From assembly GCA_016296885.1 (NCBI GenBank), contig JAEDHT010000014.1, forward strand, positions 1 through 46,043: 46,043 bases of DNA. The letters run 5' to 3'. Positions 40,478-46,043 of the stretch are shown here, piece by piece. Source of the stretch: Clostridiaceae bacterium. GTDB lineage: Bacteria > Bacillota > Clostridia > Oscillospirales > Acutalibacteraceae. The position numbers and the translations under genes are program-made. A model generated the notes under the pieces. That model did not search any database. It saw only the letters and a list, made by a program, of their open reading frames with translations, and had not been told where the DNA came from. The first letter of the stretch is position 1, and the number at the start of each line of letters is the position of its first letter.

Positions 40478-41638
40478 ATGAAAAAGTTAAGTAAGGTTTT
40501 AGCTGTTATTGTTTCAGCTCTTTTATTAGTTTCTATGACCGCTGTTGGCGCATCAGCTGCTTGTAATGCAGATGTAAGTGTTAATGCCGGTTCTGTTGTA
40601 GTAATGGGCGAAGATGACGGCACAAACGCTGGCGAGAACACTGATTCAGACACAAACACAGATACAAGCACAGATTCTGGTGAGAACACTGATTCAGACA
40701 CAAGCACAGACACAAGCACAGATTCTGAGAACACAGACTCTGAGAACACAGACTCTGAGAACACAGACTCTGAGAACACAGATTCTGAGAACACAGATTC
40801 TGAGAACACAGATTCTGAGAACACAGACTCTGAGAACACAGACTCTGAGAACACAGATTCTGAGAACACAGACTCTGAGGGTACAGACTCTGAGGGTACA
40901 GACTCTGAGGGTACAGACTCTGAGGAGAAAGAACTCAAGTGTGGCGATGTAAACGGTGACGAGAAAGTAAACATGGAAGACGTTGTAGAAGTTCAGAAGC
41001 ACATTGCTGAGCTTGTTGTTCTTGAGGGTGCAGCTCTTAAGGCAGCCGATGCTACAAATGACGAGAAGGTAGACATGGTAGACGTAACAACTCTCCAGAA
41101 GTTTATCGCAGAGCTCATCAAGGAGCTTCCATATGAAGAGCCTAGCACAGAGACAGATTCCGAGAACACAGATTCTGAGAACACAGATTCTGAGAACACA
41201 GATTCCGAGAACACAGATTCTGAGAACACAGATTCTGAGAACACAGATTCTGAGAACACAGATTCCGAGAACACAGACTCTGACAACACCGATTCTGAGA
41301 ACACAGACTCTGACAACACCGATTCTGAGAATACAGATTCCGAGAATACAGACTCTGACAACACAGATTCTGAGAATACAGACTCTGACAACACAGATTC
41401 TGACAACACAGATTCCGAGAACACAGATTCTGACAACACCGATTCTGAGAACACAGATTCTGAGAATACAGACTCTGACAACACAGATTCTGACAACACA
41501 GATTCTGAGGAGAACACAGACACAGAACCTGGTTCTAACGAGAATCCAACATCCGCAGGTAGTGCTAAGGCAGCTAAGATCATGAAGCTCAACCTCAAAG
41601 AGTATGGTTGGAATCATGTTTATGCTTACAATAAGTAA
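40478..41638 (+). CDS. Secreted dockerin protein with Ser/Glu/Asn/Thr repeat linkers and truncated C-terminal module
   Basis: 386 residues from ATG 40478, after AGGAGGAAA. A signal peptide (MKKLSKVLAVIVSALLL..., cleavage near ASA at about 26) is followed by SENTD repeats, a central type I dockerin (loops DVNGDEKVNMED and DATNDEKVDMVD, helices VQKHIAEL and LQKFIAEL), more SENTD/SDNTD repeats, and a short C-terminus KIMKLNLKEYGWNHVYAYNK. That end matches the first strand of the starch-binding module of the next gene but stops after YAY, so the module is lost. It could serve as a dockerin-bearing spacer, or be degenerate. Confidence 0.85.
   Translation: MKKLSKVLAVIVSALLLVSMTAVGASAACNADVSVNAGSVVVMGEDDGTNAGENTDSDTNTDTSTDSGENTDSDTSTDTSTDSENTDSENTDSENTDSENTDSENTDSENTDSENTDSENTDSENTDSENTDSEGTDSEGTDSEGTDSEEKELKCGDVNGDEKVNMEDVVEVQKHIAELVVLEGAALKAADATNDEKVDMVDVTTLQKFIAELIKELPYEEPSTETDSENTDSENTDSENTDSENTDSENTDSENTDSENTDSENTDSDNTDSENTDSDNTDSENTDSENTDSDNTDSENTDSDNTDSDNTDSENTDSDNTDSENTDSENTDSDNTDSDNTDSEENTDTEPGSNENPTSAGSAKAAKIMKLNLKEYGWNHVYAYNK
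40634..40930 (+). repeat. First SENTD-coding 15-bp repeat tract
   Basis: Units like TCTGAGAACACAGAC recur every 15 bp, changing to TCTGAGGGTACAGAC at the end (SEGTD). Low-complexity, acidic linker before the dockerin. Confidence 0.9.
41145..41525 (+). repeat. Second SENTD/SDNTD-coding 15-bp repeat tract
   Basis: About 24 units of 15 bp alternate between SENTD and SDNTD. Units here resemble the first tract closely enough that recombination could delete the dockerin between them. Confidence 0.9.
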
Positions 41639-41671
41639 TACTTCGGTATAAGAAATTAAACAAGTTGTTTT

Positions 41672-41714
41672 ACCCGTATGAGATTTTGTTGTAAAGTCTT
41701 ATGCGGGTTTTTTT
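41672..41714 (+). terminator. Terminator of the first tandem dockerin gene
   Basis: ACCCGTATGAGA pairs with TCTTATGCGGGT (two wobble pairs), followed by TTTTTT. The arm sequence recurs after the second gene (43027). Confidence 0.88.
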
Positions 41715-41778
41715 CGTTAATTAATTCTCTTTTATTTGACATTTTTAAATTAAAACCCCAAATTACATAAATAAGTGA

Positions 41779-41807
41779 TTGCAAATACAAAAAATATGTG
41801 ATACAAT
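41779..41807 (+). promoter_or_regulatory. Promoter of the second tandem dockerin gene
   Basis: TTGCAA, 17 bp, TACAAT, with the same downstream leader as the first copy. Confidence 0.75.
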
Positions 41808-41855
41808 AAGATTTACCGTGTTATCGGAAATACAAATTTCAGGAGGAAACCACTT

Positions 41856-43013
41856 ATGCAGAAATTAAGCAAGGTTTTAGCTGTTATTATTTCAACTCTT
41901 ATGGTAGCTTCTATGGCTGCTGTTGGGGCTTCAGCTGCTGATAAGGCAGATGTAAAGGCTAACGTAGGTTCGGTTATCGTTATGAGCGAAGATGACGGCG
42001 CAAACGAGGAAGACACAAACACAGACTCCACAGAAGATGATTCCACAGAGACTGAATCCACAGAAAGTGATTCCACAGAGGACGACTCAACAAACACAGA
42101 TTCAACAGACACAGAAGAGGATACAAGCTCTGATGAGTCTACAGATTCAGAGGAAACCACCGATTCTGAGGAGAACACAGACTCTGAAGAAGCAACAGAT
42201 TCTGAAGAGGATTCAGAAAAAGAAATCAAGTATGGCGATGTAAACGCTGATGAAAATGTAAACATGGAAGATGTAGTTTCTATTCAAAAGCATATCGCAG
42301 AGCTTGTTGTTCTTGAGGATGATGCTCTTAAAGTAGCAGATGTAACTATCAATGATAAGGTAGACATGGTTGACGTAACAACTCTCCAGAAGTTTATTGC
42401 AAAGCTTATCGAAGAGCTTCCATGTCCAGAAGCTGTAACTGATACAGAATCAGATACAGAGACTGACACAGAGACAGAGTCTGATACAACTACAGACACA
42501 GCATCTGACACAGAGACAGAGTCTGATATAACAACAGACACAGCATCTGACACAGAGACAGAGTCTGACACAACAACAGATACGGTATCTGACACAGAGA
42601 CAGAGTCTGACACAACAACAGACACAGTATCTGACACAGAGACAGAGTCTGATACAACAACAGATACAGTATCTGACACAGAGACAGAGTCTGACACAAC
42701 AACAGACACAACAACTGATACAGAACCCGAAGAAGAGAAAACAGCTAATGTAATTAGCCTTGATATTACCGGATACAACTGGGAGCACGTTTATGCATAT
42801 GTATGGACTGAGGGCACCAATGGTACTGTTGCTTTTCCGGGTATTGAAATGACACTTGATGAGGATACAGGTCTTTATATGCTTGATCTCTCTGATTATA
42901 CAGACTGTAACATGATTATTTTCTCAAATGGTGCCGGACATCAGACACCGGATCTTCTCCTTATGTTAGGCGACAACGTTTCTCCTTACGTTTTAGCAGA
43001 ATATATCGGCTAA
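41856..43013 (+). CDS. Secreted dockerin protein with C-terminal CBM26-like starch-binding module
   Basis: 385 residues. Signal peptide (MQKLSKVLAVIISTLMVASM..., cleavage near ASA at about 26), an acidic TDSEE linker, a type I dockerin (DVNADENVNMED and DVTINDKVDMVD loops), then an ESDTTTDTVSDTET linker. The C-terminal 85 residues (from NVISLDITGYNWEHVYAYVW) contain FPGIEM, DTGLYMLDL, MIIFSNGAGHQTPDLLL: the aromatic and NG-x-x-QT pattern of CBM26 starch-binding modules. No catalytic domain. It likely brings starch to a dockerin/cohesin complex, as reported for the amylosome of Ruminococcus bromii; that parallel is inference. Confidence 0.85.
   Translation: MQKLSKVLAVIISTLMVASMAAVGASAADKADVKANVGSVIVMSEDDGANEEDTNTDSTEDDSTETESTESDSTEDDSTNTDSTDTEEDTSSDESTDSEETTDSEENTDSEEATDSEEDSEKEIKYGDVNADENVNMEDVVSIQKHIAELVVLEDDALKVADVTINDKVDMVDVTTLQKFIAKLIEELPCPEAVTDTESDTETDTETESDTTTDTASDTETESDITTDTASDTETESDTTTDTVSDTETESDTTTDTVSDTETESDTTTDTVSDTETESDTTTDTTTDTEPEEEKTANVISLDITGYNWEHVYAYVWTEGTNGTVAFPGIEMTLDEDTGLYMLDLSDYTDCNMIIFSNGAGHQTPDLLLMLGDNVSPYVLAEYIG
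42436..42722 (+). repeat. 42-bp repeats coding the ESDTTTDTVSDTET linker
   Basis: Units of 42 bp code 14 residues (DTETESDTTTDTVS) and repeat about five times with few silent changes. All other frames are shadows. Confidence 0.85.
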
Positions 43014-43026
43014 TATATAATATTTT

Positions 43027-43065
43027 ACCCGTATGAGGCTCAATGCGAAGCCTTATACGGGTTTT
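43027..43065 (+). terminator. Terminator of the second tandem dockerin gene
   Basis: ACCCGTATGAGGCT pairs with AGCCTTATACGGGT, then TTTTATTC. Same arm start as the terminator of the first copy. Confidence 0.85.
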
Positions 43066-43147
43066 ATTCTTAGAAAAAAAGTTATGTCTCTTGATATCGT
43101 ATACAAACGTAAAAAAACAAAAATTTTTATAAAATTAAAGAAAAAGC

Positions 43148-43175
43148 TTGCAATTTTAAAAAAAACTGATATAAT
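43148..43175 (+). promoter_or_regulatory. Promoter of tRNA-Trp
   Basis: TTGCAA, 16 bp, TATAAT, ending 15 bp before the tRNA. Confidence 0.8.
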
Positions 43176-43190
43176 ATATATCGTTGTCAA

Positions 43191-43266
43191 AGGGGTATAG
43201 CTCAGTTGGTAGAGCAGCGGTCTCCAAAACCGCGTGCCGAGGGTTCAAGTCCTTCTGCCCCTGCCA
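43191..43266 (+). tRNA. tRNA-Trp (CCA anticodon)
   Basis: Acceptor AGGGGTA pairs with TGCCCCT (one T-G pair). The anticodon arm GCGGT-CTCCAAA-ACCGC gives anticodon CCA. The T loop is GAGGG-TTCAAGT-CCTTC. The 3' CCA is encoded. 76 nt in total. Confidence 0.96.
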
Positions 43267-43329
43267 GAAAAAAGCACTTGCGAATGCGTTGTACACTTAA
43301 GGACAGTTTCCTAAAGGTACGAGCATTGC

Positions 43330-43377
43330 GGGCAAGAGAATTGAGAGAAGTTACAGCTTCTCTCTTTTTTCTTGCCC
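43330..43377 (+). terminator. Terminator after tRNA-Trp
   Basis: GAGAGAAG and CTTCTCTC around TTACAG, followed by six T. An outer GGGCAAGA/TCTTGCCC pair extends the structure across the T-run. Confidence 0.75.
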
Positions 43378-43403
43378 TTCTTTACTAATATATATCCGTA
43401 CAT

Positions 43404-43439
43404 TCGACTATCGAGCCTTCTTTAAGTACAATTATTGTA
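43404..43439 (+). promoter_or_regulatory. Possible promoter and overlapping palindrome of the TnpV module
   Basis: TCGACT, 17 bp, TACAAT (43427-43432) precedes the DUF6809-like gene. The -10 box is half of the perfect palindrome TACAAT-T-ATTGTA (43427-43439), which could bind a regulator. Confidence 0.45.
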
Positions 43440-43462
43440 GAAACTTAAAGGAGGTTATTTTT

Positions 43463-43765
43463 ATGGGTAAGTTTATTGAAGAATTCTATTACGGAAACCT
43501 TGATCCGCAGGCTCGTAGTACGAAGCAGAACAAGGCAGTTCAAAAGCAAATGGAAGTATTGATGCTCAATGAAGACTATCTCACGGAGAATCTTTCGGGC
43601 GAAAGCAAAAAGAAATTCCTTGAGTTCGTCAATGCTTGGGGTATTGTTAATGGTGAGTCTAATCTCGACAGTTTTATTATGGGGTTTCGGCTTGGGGCCA
43701 ACTTCACCTATGACACCTTTGTATCAGACAAAGCACCATTTCAGGACTTATTAAAGGAGGCATAA
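43463..43765 (+). CDS. DUF6809-like mobile-element protein
   Basis: 100 residues, ATG after AAAGGAGG. It opens MGKFIEEFYYGNLDPQ and contains LTENLSGESKKKFLEFVNAW and the ESNLDSFIMGFRLGANFTYD pattern of small DUF6809 proteins. Function is unknown; relatives travel with integrative elements of Firmicutes, often beside tnpV as here. The stop overlaps the Shine-Dalgarno of the next gene, so the two are coupled. Confidence 0.7.
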   Translation: MGKFIEEFYYGNLDPQARSTKQNKAVQKQMEVLMLNEDYLTENLSGESKKKFLEFVNAWGIVNGESNLDSFIMGFRLGANFTYDTFVSDKAPFQDLLKEA

Positions 43766-43768
43766 ATT

Positions 43769-44152
43769 ATGAAACAGTTAGCGAAATTCATTACTGATGA
43801 AAGAACAGGGATTCAGTACGAACTGTGCGGTGATTATTATATCATCGCCGGCGAAGATGAGCCTGAACGTGAGCCAATTGGCGTGTGGGGTCAACGGCAT
43901 TTAAAGCACATTCAAAAGCATTGCAAACCTTTCTACAATAAAATGCTTGGTGAACATACGCTATATGATTATTTGCTCCAACTCGACCGTGATGCCGAAG
44001 AAACCTTTAATCGTTTGATTAAACAAATGGCAGAGCGTGAGGGTGTAACCGAAAAACTCAAAGCTGATAATCAAATGGAGTGGGTTGGTCGGATGAATAA
44101 TATTCGTCAAAGAGCTACCGAAATTGTAAACCTCGATATAATTTACACCTAA
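43769..44152 (+). CDS. tnpV: TnpV-type transposon-encoded protein
   Basis: 127 residues with AAAGGAGG directly upstream. The head EPIGVWGQRHLKHIQKHCKP, the core LLQLDRDAEETFNRLIKQMA and the closing EWVGRMNNIRQRATEIV are the TnpV pattern known from Tn4451-like and related elements. Its role in transposition is not settled. No recombinase lies beside it in the window, so this is either cargo of a larger element continuing beyond 46043 or a remnant. Confidence 0.85.
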   Translation: MKQLAKFITDERTGIQYELCGDYYIIAGEDEPEREPIGVWGQRHLKHIQKHCKPFYNKMLGEHTLYDYLLQLDRDAEETFNRLIKQMAEREGVTEKLKADNQMEWVGRMNNIRQRATEIVNLDIIYT

Positions 44153-44157
44153 CCAAG

Positions 44158-44191
44158 CACGGCGGCAGGGAGAGCAATTCTTCTTGCCGCC
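44158..44191 (+). terminator. Terminator-like hairpin after tnpV
   Basis: GGCGGCA pairs with TGCCGCC around 17 nt. The tail ATTATTATT is weak, but it lies right after the tnpV stop and 25 bp before the end of the convergent exporter gene. Confidence 0.55.
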
Positions 44192-44216
44192 ATTATTATT
44201 CGCGTTAAAATTTGTG

Positions 44217-45566
44217 CTATTTCTTTATATACCCTTTATTATGTTGTTTATGCCATATACCCGATCGATAAAACATTACTGACAGAATTGTTGCAACAGA
44301 CCAACCGATAGGCCAAGCAAGCCAGATGCCTGTTGTACCGAACGGAATGGATAATGCTTTGGCAAGAACCACACGTAGTACAAGGTCGGTAAAGGTCGCT
44401 ATCATAAACTTGTTCATCATTTCTGCTCCACGTAACACGCCGTCTGCAACGAGCTTTGCCGAAACGACTATATAAAACGGTGCGAGAATACGAAGAATCT
44501 CGATACCGACATCCATAGCAGTACCGCTTGGATTATCAAGGAAAATATAGAGTAGGTATTTTCCTACAAAAATATAGAGTATAGTCAACGGTATGCAAAG
44601 CATCCATACCAGTTTAATACCAGATTTAAAGCCTTCTTTTACACGCTCAGGTTTCTGAGCACCGAGGTTTTGTGCTGTAAAGTTTGAAATGCCGTTACCA
44701 AGCGTGGTCAACGACGTTATAACCAAATTGTTGAGTTTAATAGAAGCCGAATAACCTGCCATTACTGCCGAACCGAAAGAGTTGATAATACCTTGAATGA
44801 TGATATTACCGACAGAAATAAAGCTTTGCTGTAAGATACTCGGAATAGCGACAACTGATATTTTACCAAGTAATTTCCACGAAAAAATCTTAGATTTTTC
44901 GGTTGTCTTGATTTTTGCTAAACGTATAAAAACAAAGACAACGGCGAGAATACAACTGATTCCTTGGCAGATAAAGGTTGCCCACGCTATACCTGCTACT
45001 CCCATTTTGAATGCGGTGACAAACAGTATGTCCATACAAATATTGGAAAGTGAAGAGCAGGCAAGGAAAATAAACGGTGTTTTTGAGTCTCCAAGCGCCG
45101 AGAAAATTCCTGTGGCAATATTATAATAAAAGATGAAAGGCAATCCCAATATATAAATATCCAAATACAGTTTGGAGTCCGCTAAAACATTATTCGGTGT
45201 GTTAATAAGGCACAAAAGATCGGTACAAAATATTACGTCAACAGCCATCAGTACCACACAAAGCACGCCGCCCGCAATCAGGGTTGTATAAACGGCGGTT
45301 TTCATTTCTTTATAGTTTTTCGCACCGAAAAGTTGGGCTGTAATAACCGAGCAACCGATATTACAACCGAAAGCAAACGCTATGAATATCAAGGTGATTT
45401 CATAACTGTTTCCGACTGCCGCCAAAGCATCTTCGCTTACAAACTTTCCTGCAACAAAACTATCAGCAATATTATATAGTTGTTGAAAGATGATGCTTCC
45501 AAACAATGGCAGGCAAAACTTCCATAAAACCGAGGATGTTTTACCTACCGTCAGATCTTTGTTCAT
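44217..45566 (-). CDS. MATE family efflux transporter
   Basis: 449 residues with twelve predicted membrane helices in two similar halves. The start MNKDLTVGKTSSVLWKFCLP with LFGSIIFQQLYNIADSFVAG is typical of DinF/NorM-like MATE proteins of Firmicutes, as is AVGNSYEITLIF. It exchanges cations for drugs or other organic compounds. AGGAGGAAAC lies before the ATG inside the end of the preceding gene, whose TAA abuts this ATG. It converges with tnpV and shares the module that looks transferred; the substrate cannot be read from sequence. Confidence 0.92.
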   Translation of the reverse strand: MNKDLTVGKTSSVLWKFCLPLFGSIIFQQLYNIADSFVAGKFVSEDALAAVGNSYEITLIFIAFAFGCNIGCSVITAQLFGAKNYKEMKTAVYTTLIAGGVLCVVLMAVDVIFCTDLLCLINTPNNVLADSKLYLDIYILGLPFIFYYNIATGIFSALGDSKTPFIFLACSSLSNICMDILFVTAFKMGVAGIAWATFICQGISCILAVVFVFIRLAKIKTTEKSKIFSWKLLGKISVVAIPSILQQSFISVGNIIIQGIINSFGSAVMAGYSASIKLNNLVITSLTTLGNGISNFTAQNLGAQKPERVKEGFKSGIKLVWMLCIPLTILYIFVGKYLLYIFLDNPSGTAMDVGIEILRILAPFYIVVSAKLVADGVLRGAEMMNKFMIATFTDLVLRVVLAKALSIPFGTTGIWLAWPIGWSVATILSVMFYRSGIWHKQHNKGYIKK

Positions 45567-45851
45567 TTAGGTTTCCTCCTCATTGTTTTCTGCAACGCTA
45601 TGATAAGGATAGGAAAAAGCAGCCGCAGTATAGGCAAGAATTGCGCTGATTGCATACAGCATTAAAACCCATCGCACAGGCGGAAATATAAGTTCTTTTA
45701 CCACACCAATAGCAAATCCTACTGCCATTGTCCACGCAACCGTTCTTTCTGCCTTGATGTTTGTTGATTTATTCTTTGCAAACCGATAAATCAAAACACA
45801 CATAGCAATAATGAACGCTGACAGCATTAAACATTCAAATACAGTCTCCAT
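45567..45851 (-). CDS. Small membrane protein coupled to the MATE exporter
   Basis: 94 residues from ATG 45851, 9 bp after GGAGG. Three hydrophobic segments (about 6-22, 40-55, 60-80) and a polar tail. I do not recognise a family. Its stop TAA is directly followed by the exporter's ATG, so translation is probably coupled. It may aid or regulate the exporter. Confidence 0.7.
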   Translation of the reverse strand: METVFECLMLSAFIIAMCVLIYRFAKNKSTNIKAERTVAWTMAVGFAIGVVKELIFPPVRWVLMLYAISAILAYTAAAFSYPYHSVAENNEEET

Positions 45852-45872
45852 ACAATTCAACCTCCGTTATTT

Positions 45873-45892
45873 GCGTATGCAATGACATACGC
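45873..45892 (-). promoter_or_regulatory. Operator-like inverted repeat in the exporter leader
   Basis: GCGTATG and CATACGC flank six bases. It lies between the -10 box (45903-45908) and the start codon of the small membrane gene, a usual place for a repressor site. Confidence 0.55.
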
Positions 45893-45902
45893 TTTCTTTT
45901 GT

Positions 45903-45931
45903 ATTATAATTCAAAAGCCGATATATGTAAA
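45903..45931 (-). promoter_or_regulatory. Promoter of the small membrane protein-MATE operon
   Basis: TTTACA, 17 bp, TATAAT on the minus strand. A further palindrome ATATCAA-A-TTGATAT lies upstream at 45954-45968. The remainder to 46043 is AT-rich and holds no gene I can support. Confidence 0.7.
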
Positions 45932-46043
45932 ATATATATGTTATATTTGTTTTATATCAAATTGATATGGATGTGAGCTTGATGAACATTAGGGAAACAC
46001 TGATTAAATAAAAAAATAATTCTATATTAGAATAAAGAATCAA

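Noticed and set aside
40694..41617. 307-residue minus-strand Cys/Val/Leu-rich ORF, and similar Ser/Val/Phe-rich frames at 40366-40974 and 40993-41598
   Set aside because: Repeat shadows of the SENTD linkers; the plus frame has promoter, signal peptide, dockerin and terminator.
45954..46043. IS or transposon end at the right border
   Set aside because: AT-rich with one short palindrome, but no terminal inverted repeat or transposase fragment can be shown inside the window.

Overview
The window reads as a chromosomal segment of a low-GC, endospore-forming Clostridia member of the gut Oscillospiraceae/Ruminococcus type. The evidence is: spoIIE, a PASTA-bearing SpoVD-like penicillin-binding protein and a yqzL-like gene (spore former, Gram-positive wall); an operon for a Na+-pumping decarboxylase (anaerobic fermenter); and four secreted proteins with type I dockerins, one of them carrying a CBM26-like starch-binding module. 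Dockerins with starch-binding modules recall the amylosome of Ruminococcus bromii, but species-level assignment is inference. Most genes are bacterial housekeeping genes with clear Shine-Dalgarno sequences; several start with TTG or GTG. Many sigma-A promoters with 16-17 bp spacers can be read directly.

Layout. 1-466 (-): the 5' part of a collagen-like Gly-X-Y gene cut by the window edge. 661-2136 (-): a membrane-anchored parvulin foldase. 2403-5782 (+): Na+-translocating decarboxylase operon (gamma, biotin carrier, beta, alpha). 6054-13906 (+): a compact division/cell-wall cluster (mraZ, rsmH, ftsL-like, PBP, mraY, ftsW, murG) behind a recognisable MraZ operator. 14001-15284 (-): a dockerin protein, divergent from a feoA-feoB fusion (15464-17827, +). 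18018-21997 (+): nadD-yqeK-rsfS-leuS. 22126-23027: rpmE and an IMPACT/YigZ protein. 23126-28061: dgt-like, dnaG, rpoD, dUTPase-like, nrdR. 28127-28536: a 56-residue peptide gene and a long inverted-repeat element. 28771-32022: an 11-repeat SH3b protein ending in a dockerin. 32131-32295 (-): a yqzL-like small gene. 32474-36256 (+): a membrane nucleotide-sugar 4,6-dehydratase and glmS. 36397-36512: a stand-alone 5S rRNA gene. 36627-40073: a DUF6512-like membrane gene, a DUF4288-like gene (-) and spoIIE (-). 40478-43013 (+): two tandem paralogous dockerin proteins. 43191-43266: tRNA-Trp. 43463-45851: a module with mobile-element character (DUF6809-like, TnpV, a MATE exporter and a small membrane protein).

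How it fits together. The central part makes and regulates the dividing wall and couples it to replication and transcription (dnaG-rpoD), nucleotide quality control (dgt, dUTPase, nrdR) and amino-sugar supply (glmS, 4,6-dehydratase). The dockerin genes are scattered between housekeeping blocks; their partner cohesins are not in the window. The most notable signals are: the tandem dockerin pair in which one copy has lost most of its starch-binding module; the SH3b-dockerin protein; a spoIIE promoter with a 21-bp spacer and a 0A-box-like site; an attenuator-like leader in front of the DUF4288-like gene; and the inverted-repeat element at 28313-28536.
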